Both the position numbers and the translations under genes were made by a program. The notes below the pieces were generated by a model that saw nothing but the letters and a program-made list of their open reading frames with translations, had not been told where the DNA came from and did no database searches. Positions 1-7,235 of a stretch of 23,269 nucleotides of DNA are shown piece after piece. The stretch spans positions 1 to 23,269 of the forward strand of contig JBKQLZ010000050.1 in assembly GCA_052146895.1 (NCBI GenBank), in the 5' to 3' direction. The DNA comes from Palsa-601 sp052146895 (lineage in GTDB: Bacteria; Actinomycetota; Acidimicrobiia; Acidimicrobiales; Bog-793). Every line of letters begins with the position of its first letter. Within the stretch, counting starts at the first letter, position 1.

Positions 1-855
1 CTCCTCTGCCAAGGCTCGCGCGATGCACACCTCGAGGATGAAGTCGAGTCCTCCGACCTCTCTGCCGACGTCGCTCGCAGCCGAGTACTGAAGATGAACG
101 ACTGGGGGCGAGCGGAAGAGGATCCCACCTGCCACGAGGTCGCCGTCGAGTGTCGCGACGACTAGCGCGATCTCACGTTCGTCGGGAAAGAGCTCAGCGA
201 GAGCGCGCATCTCGGTCAGCGTATGAGTCGGCGCCACATTGAAGCGCGTCCGCAAGGTCTCGGAGAGCACCGACCAGAACTCGTCCAAGCGGCTCCAACC
301 CCACTCTGCCACCAGGCCCCGCTCTTCCGCACGGCGAAGCCTCGTCCGCCGGTCGTGCCTGGGACGGGGCCGGTCCTGCAGATCGATCGAGACGGACAGG
401 TCGCATCGGACCCGTACGGCCTGCAGGCGGAACAGAGCATAGAGATCGTCTTGCGCTGGGACGCGGTGGTGAATGGCCGGAATGCACTTGTACCAAAGCC
501 GCTCGGCACCTGCGTCCCGGTAGTGATCCGCGGCAGAGGTGAGGACCGCGATGAGATTCTCACCGCGGATGGAGCCCTCGTGAACCAAGCCGCCATAGGT
601 CAGGCCGGGGTGACTGACTATGCGACGGTCGTCGGCCGGGTCGACAGCCGCCGGGAGGACGCCTCGCAGCTTGCCCTTCTGGTCTTCGATCAACAAGGAC
701 CGGTCGTCGAACCGGTCGTGCTGATGCGACAGGAAACGCCTCGTGTGAAGGAAAGTCCCGTTGCACGAGACAGCGACGAGCTGATCCCAGGCCTCGGCGT
801 CACCCGCGAGATACGGCCGCACCGTCCATCTCTTTGCAGGATCTGGCGCCTCCAT
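1..855 (-). CDS. FemAB/GNAT-like acyltransferase, C-terminus cut by window edge
   Basis: The minus strand is open from an ATG at 855 to the left edge (285 codons, no stop seen). The N-terminal part (residues about 10-130) has the pattern of FemAB-like proteins of polysaccharide loci: a 'WDQLV' segment, then 'GTFLHTRRFL', then 'SHPGLTYGGLVHEG'. Residues about 200-285 match the start of an Acetyltransf_6 (BioF2-like GNAT) domain, with 'RFNVAPTHTLTEM' and 'LVAGGILF'. Such proteins transfer an acyl or aminoacyl group to an envelope glycan or peptidoglycan precursor; the donor and acceptor here are unknown. The start ATG shares its A with the TGA of the methyltransferase upstream (TGATG), so translation is probably coupled. 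Family call is fairly sure, substrate is not. Confidence 0.8.
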   Translation of the reverse strand, partial: MEAPDPAKRWTVRPYLAGDAEAWDQLVAVSCNGTFLHTRRFLSHQHDRFDDRSLLIEDQKGKLRGVLPAAVDPADDRRIVSHPGLTYGGLVHEGSIRGENLIAVLTSAADHYRDAGAERLWYKCIPAIHHRVPAQDDLYALFRLQAVRVRCDLSVSIDLQDRPRPRHDRRTRLRRAEERGLVAEWGWSRLDEFWSVLSETLRTRFNVAPTHTLTEMRALAELFPDEREIALVVATLDGDLVAGGILFRSPPVVHLQYSAASDVGREVGGLDFILEVCIARALAEE

Positions 856-1628
856 CACTTCGCTGCGCGTGCGTTCACGAATATCTCGCTCGCGAGCTCG
901 GGCAACTCGCGCCCGAGCGTGTACAGCCCTGCCAGCAGCTCAGGTGTCAGGAACTCGAGTTGCTCCATCTGGGCATGGGTGAACGGCTTGAGCATGTACC
1001 CACCGCTCTCCTCGACACTCAGCCCAGCACTTGTGACGAGCGCGGTCAGCCCGGCCATGTCGAGCACGCGTTGCTGTCGCAGGACCAGGTTCCGCGACGT
1101 CATCTCGGCCTCGTCGGCGATTAGGCCGGCCGCGCGGGCGAGCCTCCGGTGCAACGAGCGCGCGTTCGGGATGTTCACGTGCAACATCCCCTCACGCTCG
1201 GCGATCAGGCGCCTACACGCTTGGAGCAGCGCGTCAGTATCGGCGACTTCGTGCAGCAGGCTCGAGCAGATGACGAGATCAGGGGGCGACACGGCCTTCG
1301 CAAGCACCTCGTCGCCGACTTCCTCGGCGAGTCCCTCCACCACCGAGAGGAAGGGGAGGCGCTCGGCCGCCAAACGGGCGGCCTCGGCAAAACGCGGGAA
1401 GGGCTCGACAACGATCCACTGCTCGACGCTCAGCCCGGCGGCGACAACAGCGTCGGCGAGCAACTCGGAGCCGCAACCTGTCTCGACGACGACGTTGGGG
1501 CTCGAAGTGCGTACGAGCTCGGTGAGAAGCCGCCGGCGTGCTCCCACCTGATGGCGCTCGTAACCGTAGTCCTGCTCGTATGCCTCGCCGTACTCCAGGG
1601 TGCGGTCTCTTTCGTCAGTCGGCATCAC
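855..1628 (-). CDS. Class I SAM-dependent methyltransferase
   Basis: A protein of 256-257 residues. Near residue 45 it has a glycine-rich motif I, 'VVVETGCGSE', for S-adenosylmethionine binding, then 'VVEPFPRFAEAA' (the acidic motif II position) and 'PPDLVICSSLLHEV' (the post-II strand). This is the Rossmann-like methyltransferase seen in O-antigen and exopolysaccharide loci; the acceptor cannot be read from sequence. The start may be GTG at 1628 or the ATG directly after it at 1625; a GAGG about 10 nt upstream suits either. It begins about 30 nt after the glycosyltransferase stop and overlaps the FemAB-like gene, so it sits mid-operon. It probably modifies a sugar or lipid-linked intermediate made by its neighbours (inference). 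Confidence 0.88.
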   Translation of the reverse strand: MMPTDERDRTLEYGEAYEQDYGYERHQVGARRRLLTELVRTSSPNVVVETGCGSELLADAVVAAGLSVEQWIVVEPFPRFAEAARLAAERLPFLSVVEGLAEEVGDEVLAKAVSPPDLVICSSLLHEVADTDALLQACRRLIAEREGMLHVNIPNARSLHRRLARAAGLIADEAEMTSRNLVLRQQRVLDMAGLTALVTSAGLSVEESGGYMLKPFTHAQMEQLEFLTPELLAGLYTLGRELPELASEIFVNARAAK

Positions 1629-1655
1629 ACACTGGCCTCGAGCACATCGCAGACC

Positions 1656-2627
1656 TTACGCGAGGTCGTCTGTCGTCGGGTCTGACGCTCGCGCCGGTGC
1701 GCTCGCTCCGAGCATCCCGCGGACGAACCCCGCTCCCCACGAGGCGTGCATCGTCGGTAGGGCGACCATGAGGACAGGCGCTGCGCCGGGGTCACGCACC
1801 GCCTCGAGAGCCGTACGGCCAAGTACGACGCCCAGGTAGGAGGCCAGCACGGGCCGGCGCCACGGGCTGAGGAGCCCGACCGCGAGCGCCGGGATCACGA
1901 GCTGGCGGGCAGACAACGATGCGGGATGCTTGCGGATCGTCCGCGCTCGGTTCCTCCCGTAGCGGAAGAATTGCCGGGCAAGCGGCTCGAGTCCCTCGCG
2001 CACCGCGTACGTCGAGACGATCCGCGGATCGAGGTAGACACCGCCGGCCGACTGTGCGCGGAAGGCAAGCTCGGCGTCCTCGTTCCCACCGGACCACTCG
2101 TCGTAGCCCCCGAGGTCTGCGATCACCTTTGCACGAAAGGCCCCGAGGTAGACGGTGTCGACGTAACGCGCCTCGCCGCCGAGCCTGCGGAACTCGGCCG
2201 GGCCTGCTCCGACGCGCGACATCATGGCCGCCGCGATTCCCCTCTCTCGCGCATTGTCGCAGGAGTAGCGCATGGGCCCGCCGACGATGGCCGCCCCGGA
2301 TGACTCGAGCGCCGCGACGCAGCGGCTCACGTAGTCGGGCGCGAGACGTGTGCGGGCGTCGACGCGCACGAGCACGTCAGAGCGGGCGTGAGCGATCGCC
2401 ACGTTCAACCCGGCCGGCCGGCTCCGCCGCGGGTTGTCGACGATCTTCACCAGCTCGACCTTGGCGGCGACCGCACGGGTGGCATCGGTCGACCCGCCAT
2501 CGGCCACCACGATCTCCTCGATGAGCGGATAGTCCTGCGACGCGATCGCCTCGAGGCAGCCTTCGAGCATCGCGGCCTCGTTCAGGACCGGCATGATGAC
2601 GCTCACAGTAGGGCGACCCTCGCTCAA
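1656..2627 (-). CDS. Family 2 glycosyltransferase (ExoA-like)
   Basis: A 323-residue GT-A glycosyltransferase. It opens with 'VSVIMPVLNEAAMLEGCL' and 'EIVVADGGSTDAT' (nucleotide-sugar site), followed by 'VRVDAR' as the likely metal-binding acidic motif and 'GGNEDAELAFRA' as the acceptor-side ED motif. The C-terminal third ('FFRYGRNRARTIRKHP' followed by hydrophobic stretches near residues 240-300) resembles ExoA-type succinoglycan glycosyltransferases, with probable membrane association. It should transfer a sugar to a lipid-linked glycan on the cytoplasmic face. The start is TTG at 2627: a GAGGT at 2634-2638 stands 6 nt upstream and overlaps the msrB stop codon. The next in-frame ATG is at residue 11 and would remove the first beta strand, so TTG is preferred. 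Confidence 0.9.
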   Translation of the reverse strand: MSEGRPTVSVIMPVLNEAAMLEGCLEAIASQDYPLIEEIVVADGGSTDATRAVAAKVELVKIVDNPRRSRPAGLNVAIAHARSDVLVRVDARTRLAPDYVSRCVAALESSGAAIVGGPMRYSCDNARERGIAAAMMSRVGAGPAEFRRLGGEARYVDTVYLGAFRAKVIADLGGYDEWSGGNEDAELAFRAQSAGGVYLDPRIVSTYAVREGLEPLARQFFRYGRNRARTIRKHPASLSARQLVIPALAVGLLSPWRRPVLASYLGVVLGRTALEAVRDPGAAPVLMVALPTMHASWGAGFVRGMLGASAPARASDPTTDDLA

Positions 2628-2633
2628 GACGTG

Positions 2634-2638
2634 ACCTC
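2634..2638 (-). promoter_or_regulatory. Shine-Dalgarno of the glycosyltransferase gene, on the msrB stop codon
   Basis: The minus strand reads GAGGT 6 nt before the TTG start at 2627, and its first bases lie within the msrB TGA (2637-2639). This decides the unusual TTG start and suggests that ribosomes finishing msrB re-initiate on the glycosyltransferase. Confidence 0.6.
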
Positions 2639-3065
2639 AGCTCTGCTCGCGCGCGTCGAGCTCGAGTGCGCTCGAGTTGATGCACCACCGCTGGCCCGTG
2701 GCCGAGGGTCCGTCGTCGAACACATGGCCGAGGTGGCCACCGCAGTGCTTGCATGTCACCTCGGTGCGAACCATGCCAAGCGAGGCGTCGGTGTGAAGCT
2801 CGACGTTCGCGAGATTGGCCGGCTCGGTGAAGCTCGGCCACCCGGAGCCGGAGTCGAACTGGGTAGCCGAGTCGAACAAGACCGTTCCACAAGCCGCGCA
2901 GCGATACTCCCCATTCGGTCCGGGATGGGTGAAACGGCCTGTGAAGGCCGGATCGGTGCCCTTCTGGCGCAAGACGCGGTACTGGTCGGGCGTGAGCCTT
3001 TCGCGCCACTGGGCATCGGCGAGCTCGAAGGGCTCGACGCTCGGTGTGTGTGACGTCTCTTCCAT
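2637..3065 (-). CDS. msrB: Peptide-methionine (R)-S-oxide reductase
   Basis: A full-length 142-residue MsrB. It reduces the R-sulfoxide of methionine in oxidised proteins using a thiol donor. Visible marks are the structural zinc pairs C56-x2-C59 and C105-x2-C108, 'SGSGWPSF' near residue 74, 'GHLGHVFDDGP' near 110, and the catalytic Cys128 in 'RWCINSSAL'. The usual resolving-Cys region begins 'CAACG', so recycling could be by thioredoxin. The ATG at 3065 has a strong GAGGGAGGG 6 nt upstream. It is the first gene of the minus-strand run and ends 9 nt before the glycosyltransferase start. A repair enzyme leading a glycan operon is unusual, but the close spacing and the embedded Shine-Dalgarno support co-transcription. 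Confidence 0.97.
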   Translation of the reverse strand: MEETSHTPSVEPFELADAQWRERLTPDQYRVLRQKGTDPAFTGRFTHPGPNGEYRCAACGTVLFDSATQFDSGSGWPSFTEPANLANVELHTDASLGMVRTEVTCKHCGGHLGHVFDDGPSATGQRWCINSSALELDAREQS

Positions 3066-3172
3066 GAAAGACCCTCCCTCGGATTGGTACTCCCTGATGC
3101 TACGTTGACATTGTCGAACGGCCACCTCCCGATCGCCCGGGCGGGCGTGTCTCCGAACCCGTTGATCGATTG
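3066..3172. promoter_or_regulatory. Divergent intergenic region between msrB and the diguanylate cyclase
   Basis: These 107 nt must hold the start signals of both genes. The plus strand has a perfect TTGACA at 3105-3110, inside a small palindrome (GACA-T-TGTC, 3107-3115), but no convincing -10 box 16-19 nt downstream. The palindrome could be an operator half-site; this is weak evidence. Confidence 0.3.
3072..3080 (-). promoter_or_regulatory. Strong Shine-Dalgarno of msrB
   Basis: The minus strand reads GAGGGAGGG with a 6-nt spacer to the ATG at 3065. It fixes this start over the open frame that continues further upstream to about 3491. Confidence 0.7.
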
Positions 3173-4168
3173 ATGACCCATCGCGCCCCCGCCCCGAGTG
3201 CTCCGGCAGCCGGCGGATCGGCCGAGGACTTCGACCTCGAGGCCGTCTCGGAGCTGCTCGCCTCCTGGCGGCAGCGCTGTGACGCCACTGGTTGCGCCGC
3301 TGGGCCGAGCGACACCTCGGAGCGATTCGAGCTGCTGGCGGCTCTCGAGCGGGCGGCGAGCCCTGATGCTCTCGCACGCGTTCGAGGCACCATAGCGGGG
3401 CGGCCTGCGCGCTCGCCGCACCCGCGGCCAGCTGGAACGGTCGCCGCGCGGCGAAAGGCCCTCGACGAGGCGGCCCGCAGGTGGGGTGCATGCATTGCCA
3501 GCCCGGCGATTGTGGTGGAGCAGATGCTGCTGCTCCGCCATCTCGTGTCTGGATCGAGCGACGGGGAGCGCCTCGCCCGCCTCGTCGACAGGTCGATGCT
3601 GGCGGCGACGCGAGAAGCGACCGACGAGCTCCAGCGAGCCGCCTTCAGCGATCCCCTGACTGGTTGCGCCAACAGGCGAGGCCTCGAACGGGACCTCTAT
3701 CGCGAGCTGTCACGCTGTGCGCGCGCCGAGCTCGATCTCTCGGTCCTCGCGATCGACGTCGACGGCCTGAAGCACATCAACGACACCGAAGGCCACGCTG
3801 CGGGCGACCGGGTCCTGTTGCAGCTCGTCGAGACGCTGCGCCGAGCGCTGCGCGGCCTCGACGGCGTCTATCGCGTCGGGGGCGACGAGTTCATCGTCGT
3901 GTTGCCCGACACCTCCCCCGACGACGCCTCGGTCGTGATGGCGCGGGTGGAGCACCTCGGAGCGCCGGCGTTCAGCTGGGGTGTGGCAAGCGTCCTCGCC
4001 GTAGGCCAGTTCGACGCGGAGCTGCTGCTCGCGGCCGCAGATGAGCGGCTCTACGACCGCCGCCGCGCGGCCCGGGGCCTGTCTCTCTCCTCCGGCGCGG
4101 CCCGCCGCCGGGCGAAGGTGTTCGACCCCCCGGCCCTCGAGGGCGATCAGGCCGGAGCTATCGGCTGA
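3173..4168 (+). CDS. Diguanylate cyclase (GGDEF domain)
   Basis: A 331-residue protein predicted to make cyclic di-GMP from two GTP. The GGDEF domain covers about residues 155-300: 'DPLTGCANRRGL' at 160, 'IDVDGLKHINDTEGH' at 194-208 (metal and guanine binding; Leu replaces the usual Phe), the signature GGDEF at 236-240, and 'SWGVAS' near 268. The RGLD at 227-230, exactly five residues before GGDEF, fits the RxxD inhibitory site, so product feedback is likely. The first 150 residues are Ala/Arg-rich and helical, with no recognisable sensor domain and no membrane segment, so the protein is probably cytoplasmic. ATG at 3173 is chosen, though no clear Shine-Dalgarno precedes it. It diverges from msrB and converges on the next gene with a 22-nt overlap. 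Confidence 0.93.
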   Translation: MTHRAPAPSAPAAGGSAEDFDLEAVSELLASWRQRCDATGCAAGPSDTSERFELLAALERAASPDALARVRGTIAGRPARSPHPRPAGTVAARRKALDEAARRWGACIASPAIVVEQMLLLRHLVSGSSDGERLARLVDRSMLAATREATDELQRAAFSDPLTGCANRRGLERDLYRELSRCARAELDLSVLAIDVDGLKHINDTEGHAAGDRVLLQLVETLRRALRGLDGVYRVGGDEFIVVLPDTSPDDASVVMARVEHLGAPAFSWGVASVLAVGQFDAELLLAAADERLYDRRRAARGLSLSSGAARRRAKVFDPPALEGDQAGAIG

Positions 4169-4533
4169 GTCTCGACGATCTGCTCGACGACCCGCTCGTC
4201 GACGGCCGTCACTGCTAGAGCGGCGGCATGCATCCCCGCTCCCGATAACAGCGCGCTCGCTCGTGTGAGCAGGTCGCTCACGTCGAAGACGGCCTGTTTG
4301 GTGAGCATGCAGGCTTCGCCGGGCCGGCCGGAGTGGCGCGCGAGCTCGTAGCTCGCGGCCCGGATCGAGTCCGCCGCCTCTTCCGCGAGAGAACCCACGC
4401 TCGGCGAGTCGATCAGCTCCACGAGTGACACCACCTGCCTGAGCGCCGGCTCGATCTGATCCAACAACGGGCGTGGAAACCACGCCGCCGGCAAGAAACG
4501 TACCCGCTCTACCTCTGCACCGGATTCCCACAT
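4147..4533 (-). CDS. Hypothetical helical protein, 128 residues
   Basis: I do not recognise this family. The frame is open for 128 codons with third positions rich in G and C like its neighbours, which supports a real gene. The product looks all-alpha and soluble: 'LLDQIEPALRQVVSLVELI', 'LAEEAADSIRAASYELA', 'AVFDVSDLLTRASALL', 'ALAVTAVDERVVEQIVE', possibly a small helical bundle. There is no signal peptide or membrane segment. It lies 66 nt downstream of the PI3K/4K-like gene on the same strand, so it may be a fourth member of that transcription unit. Its last 22 nt overlap the 3' end of the diguanylate cyclase on the other strand. The ATG at 4533 has only a weak Shine-Dalgarno. Confidence 0.6.
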   Translation of the reverse strand: MWESGAEVERVRFLPAAWFPRPLLDQIEPALRQVVSLVELIDSPSVGSLAEEAADSIRAASYELARHSGRPGEACMLTKQAVFDVSDLLTRASALLSGAGMHAAALAVTAVDERVVEQIVETQPIAPA

Positions 4534-4599
4534 GCGGCCATCGTCACAGGCACACTTACCGCTGCACCTACCGGCGGGCTACCGCTTGCGTGCCGGTGA

Positions 4600-5343
4600 T
4601 CAAACAAGGGGCCAGGGATAGGCGCGATGGTCGTCTCGCGGCAAAGGGAGGCGTCTCGTCTTCAACATCCGCATCGCGCGCCGCACGAGAGCCTCCTCCT
4701 CCTCGCTGTCGATCATCGCCGAGACGCGCTCGGGCGGCCCCTCGTTGACTATGGCCTGGCACGCCGCCAGCACGGCCTCTGGGATCGCTTCGCCACCGAA
4801 CTCCCAGATCACCGTGCGCAATTTGTCGTCGGCATGGAACGACAAGCCGTTGTCGATGCCCCAGATCCCGCCCTCGCGGTCGACGAGGACATGGCCGCTC
4901 TTGCGGTCGGCGTTGTTGCAGAGCATGTCGAAGGCGGCGAGCTCCCGGAGGCGCGCGTGATGTCCGGCCTCCTCGATGATGGTGAAGTAATGGGCCGAGA
5001 AGTCGGCCTCGATGAACCGCTGCAGGGACCCTGCTTCCAGCGGGGCGTCGTGACGGAGCACCGTCTCAGGCACGAGCCCGATTGAGAAAGCGGCCGAGAG
5101 CTCGTAGGTGGCGATCTCGCGCCGGTACAGGTTCGTCCCGAAGTCCCACAGCGGGCGCTCACCTTTGCCCGGCTTGTAGACCGCCCGTCCGGCGATCTCC
5201 CCGCACGAGACCGTCGTCAGATAAGAGTAATTCGAGCTGTACGGCAACCGGCCCTCGATCTCGATCTCCCCGCTCGAGAGCAGGTCCAACCACGCGGCGC
5301 CGGTCAGGTCAGCGGAGCGCTGTTGCCGTTCGTCCGCGGGCAC
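4600..5343 (-). CDS. PI3K/PI4K-like protein of the actinobacterial trio (TIGR03843 / SCO1664 type)
   Basis: A 247-residue protein of a family largely limited to Actinomycetota, with distant similarity to phosphatidylinositol 3/4-kinases. Kinase-like marks are Lys57 in 'AVYKPGKGERPLWDF' (candidate ATP-binding lysine), 'NNADRKSGHVLV' at 143-154 (catalytic loop, Asp146) and 'WGIDNGLSF' at 161-169 (Asp164, candidate metal ligand). The substrate is unknown and activity is unproven for the family. GTG at 5343 is taken as start because an AAGGGGG lies 5 nt upstream; this makes a 40-nt overlap with DUF3090. A later start is possible, since conserved sequence begins near residue 18. It is the third gene of the phosphatase-DUF3090-kinase-like trio, which normally travels together, so the three probably act in one pathway. 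Confidence 0.88.
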   Translation of the reverse strand: MPADERQQRSADLTGAAWLDLLSSGEIEIEGRLPYSSNYSYLTTVSCGEIAGRAVYKPGKGERPLWDFGTNLYRREIATYELSAAFSIGLVPETVLRHDAPLEAGSLQRFIEADFSAHYFTIIEEAGHHARLRELAAFDMLCNNADRKSGHVLVDREGGIWGIDNGLSFHADDKLRTVIWEFGGEAIPEAVLAACQAIVNEGPPERVSAMIDSEEEEALVRRAMRMLKTRRLPLPRDDHRAYPWPLV

Positions 5344-5834
5344 ACGTGCCCCCTTGGGTCGAGGGGATATCCACAGAGTGGGCAGGGTGGCCGTCCCGCT
5401 TCGACGAGCTCGGTCGCCCGGATCGCGAGCGCGGCGGCCTGCTCGCGCGTCATGGCGAGGCGCGCGGTCGTCCCTTCGAGGTCGAGGCCCGCCCCTTCCG
5501 GATCGATCTCGCTCTGATCGATCTCGTCGATCACGAGGACGATCCGGTCACCGAGGTCGTCGTAGGTAAGCGCGAGGGCTTCGGCCGTGAAGTCGGGCGA
5601 CTCGAACGGCTCGAGCGTGAGCTCTGTGTCGCCCGGAAGCTCATGAGGGCGCTCGAGCTCACGCAGCATCCGCCCGAGATAGGTCGCGAGAGACGACACC
5701 TGCACCTTCTCGACCTTGACTGTCAAGAGCTGGTTGCCCTCTCTTGCCTGCAGCACGAAGAGCCGCTCGCCAACCGGCCCGACCGTGCCCACCGTGACCC
5801 TGCTCGGGTTCTCCAGTAGATATCTGCCGCTCAA
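5304..5834 (-). CDS. DUF3090 family protein (TIGR03847)
   Basis: A 176-residue protein of the uncharacterised DUF3090 family, the middle member of the trio. Family marks are 'TVGTVGPVGERLFVLQAREG' near residue 14, 'VKVEKVQVSSLATYLG' near 38, and a C-terminal Cys/His cluster C151-x2-C154, H163 and C165 in a 'CPLCGYPLDPRGHVCPR' pattern that could bind zinc. No enzymatic function is known. The start is TTG at 5834: its last two bases overlap the TGA of the phosphatase gene (a TTGA 4-nt overlap), and the conserved region begins a few residues later. Overlap on both sides indicates translational coupling through the trio. Confidence 0.88.
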   Translation of the reverse strand: MSGRYLLENPSRVTVGTVGPVGERLFVLQAREGNQLLTVKVEKVQVSSLATYLGRMLRELERPHELPGDTELTLEPFESPDFTAEALALTYDDLGDRIVLVIDEIDQSEIDPEGAGLDLEGTTARLAMTREQAAALAIRATELVEAGRPPCPLCGYPLDPRGHVCPRTNGNSAPLT

Positions 5835-6490
5835 GTGACCGACCCCCGTCTTTTCCGGAACCCGGGTGGAGCGCCGTAGGAGTTCATCGTGAGCACGGCG
5901 GGTCCCTCTGCACCATAGGCGACGACGGTCATCGAGCAGGGGCCGATCACGATGCGCTGGAACAGGTCGAGCGGCACGCCGAGAGCGAGGGCCACGGCCG
6001 CCTTGATGCAGTCGGCGTGCGAGACGGCAACGATCGCCTTTCCGGGGTGGCGCTCGCAAAGACCCGAGATCGTCGCTTGGAGCCGGCTTTGGAGCTCGGG
6101 GAAGGACTCACCGCTCGGGAAGCGGAATCCACTCGGATGGCGCTGCACCGTCTTCCACTCAGGCAGCCGCTGGAGCTTCGAGAGCTCGGCGCCCGTCCAG
6201 TCTCCGAAGTCGCATTCGATCAGCCCGCGCTCGATCCTGACCGGCACGCCCGCCTCCGAGCCGATCGGAGCCGCCGTCTCCCTCGCCCGCTCGAGGGGCG
6301 AAGCGTATACCGCCTCCACCTCGAGACCGCGGAAGAGCTCGGCCGTCCTTCCCGCCTCTGCCCGCCCCGCATCGGCGAGGTGCAGCCCGCGGGCGCGTCC
6401 CGGCAGCACCTTGCCCGTGGTCGGCGTGGTGCCGTGGCGGACGAGGCAGACCAGGGTGCCCGGTGCGACCTGGCGTCGTTTGCGCTGCAT
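5831..6490 (-). CDS. Histidine phosphatase superfamily protein (MSMEG_4193 / TIGR03848 type)
   Basis: A 219-residue phosphoglycerate-mutase-like enzyme. The phospho-accepting histidine is His19 in 'LVCLVRHG'; other catalytic-pocket candidates are Arg68/Arg70 in 'SPLERARET', Glu92 in 'IECDFGDW' and His158 in 'AVSHADCIK'. It should hydrolyse or transfer a phosphate, but the substrate is unknown. As the first gene of the trio it probably supplies or removes a phosphate on a compound also seen by the PI3K/4K-like protein (inference). ATG at 6490 is chosen; ATG at 6517 is a possible longer start but would overlap the start of the divergent glycosylase gene. Only 25 nt separate the two divergent starts, so their promoters must overlap the coding regions. 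Confidence 0.9.
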   Translation of the reverse strand: MQRKRRQVAPGTLVCLVRHGTTPTTGKVLPGRARGLHLADAGRAEAGRTAELFRGLEVEAVYASPLERARETAAPIGSEAGVPVRIERGLIECDFGDWTGAELSKLQRLPEWKTVQRHPSGFRFPSGESFPELQSRLQATISGLCERHPGKAIVAVSHADCIKAAVALALGVPLDLFQRIVIGPCSMTVVAYGAEGPAVLTMNSYGAPPGFRKRRGSVT

Positions 6491-6515
6491 CCCGGACACC
6501 GTACCGTGGCAGGTC

Positions 6516-7235
6516 ATGACGACCGATCCTGCCGGTGAACGATCCCCCGGGCTCGCAGAGCTCGCGGGGAGGATCTCCCGCTGTACGGCGTGCCCCCGGC
6601 TTGTCGAGTGGCGCGAGGAGGCCGCTGCCTCCCGCCCGCGCTCACATGCCGGCGAGGAGTACTGGGCTCGCCCCCTGCCGGGATTCGGCGATCCCGACGC
6701 GCGCCTTGTCATCATCGGGCTCGCTCCGGCGGCGCACGGCGGCAACCGGACAGGGCGCATGTTCACGGGAGACCGCTCCGGCGACTTCCTGTTCGCCGGC
6801 CTCTACAGCCAAGGATTCGCCAGCCAGCCGACCTCTGTCAGCCTTGACGACGGTCTCCACCTCACCGGAGCGTTCGTCACCGCTCCCGTCAGGTGCGCTC
6901 CCCCGGCGAACCGTCCGCTGCCGGCAGAGCGGGACCGCTGCATGCCGTTCCTCGAGGAGGAACTGAGCCTCCTGCGGTCCGCCCGCGTCTGCCTCGCTCT
7001 TGGGGGCTACGCCTTCGAGGCGATCGGGAGGCTGAGCGCGGTGCGGGGGAGGTTACGGGGGCGTTTTGCCCACGGGGCCGAGTTCAGGCTCGACCCGTCC
7101 TACCGCGACGACCTCGGCACCGTTCTTTGCACCTACCACCCGAGCCAGCGCAACGTCTTCACTGGACTGCTGACAACCGAGATGTTCGCCGAGGTCCTCC
7201 GGCGAGCGCGGAAGTTGGTCGACCAGGCCTCCTAG
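6516..7235 (+). CDS. Type-5 uracil-DNA glycosylase (UdgB-like)
   Basis: A 239-residue family 5 UDG, which cuts uracil and related deaminated bases from DNA to start base-excision repair. Motif 1 is 'GLAPAAHGGNRTGRMF' (68-83); as usual in family 5 it lacks the catalytic Asp/Asn of other UDG families. Motif 3 is 'HPSQRNVFTG' (208-217). Four cysteines fit the 4Fe-4S cluster ligands: C23 and C26 ('CTAC'), C127 ('RCAPP') and C142 ('RCMPF'). ATG at 6516 gives a normal family length; no strong Shine-Dalgarno is visible, so a short-leader or leaderless transcript is possible. It diverges from the phosphatase trio and its stop overlaps the end of the FrhB-like gene by 4 nt. Confidence 0.95.
   Translation: MTTDPAGERSPGLAELAGRISRCTACPRLVEWREEAAASRPRSHAGEEYWARPLPGFGDPDARLVIIGLAPAAHGGNRTGRMFTGDRSGDFLFAGLYSQGFASQPTSVSLDDGLHLTGAFVTAPVRCAPPANRPLPAERDRCMPFLEEELSLLRSARVCLALGGYAFEAIGRLSAVRGRLRGRFAHGAEFRLDPSYRDDLGTVLCTYHPSQRNVFTGLLTTEMFAEVLRRARKLVDQAS

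Noticed and set aside
223..1551. A 442-codon plus-strand open frame
   Set aside because: It lies opposite two minus-strand genes with clear family motifs (methyltransferase and FemAB-like). Its translation is Arg/Ser/Pro-rich with no domain.
2756..3672. Long minus-strand frames extending upstream of msrB and opposite the cyclase
   Set aside because: The msrB start is fixed by a strong Shine-Dalgarno at 3072-3080, and the upstream extension is Arg/Pro/Ala-rich sequence antisense to the GGDEF gene.
4561..4600. Inverted repeat CCGGC/GCCGG (4571-4575 and 4592-4596) after the kinase-like gene, as a terminator
   Set aside because: The loop is 16 nt, the stem only 5-6 pairs, and no T-run follows. 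It is likely chance in GC-rich DNA, and the next gene may be co-transcribed.
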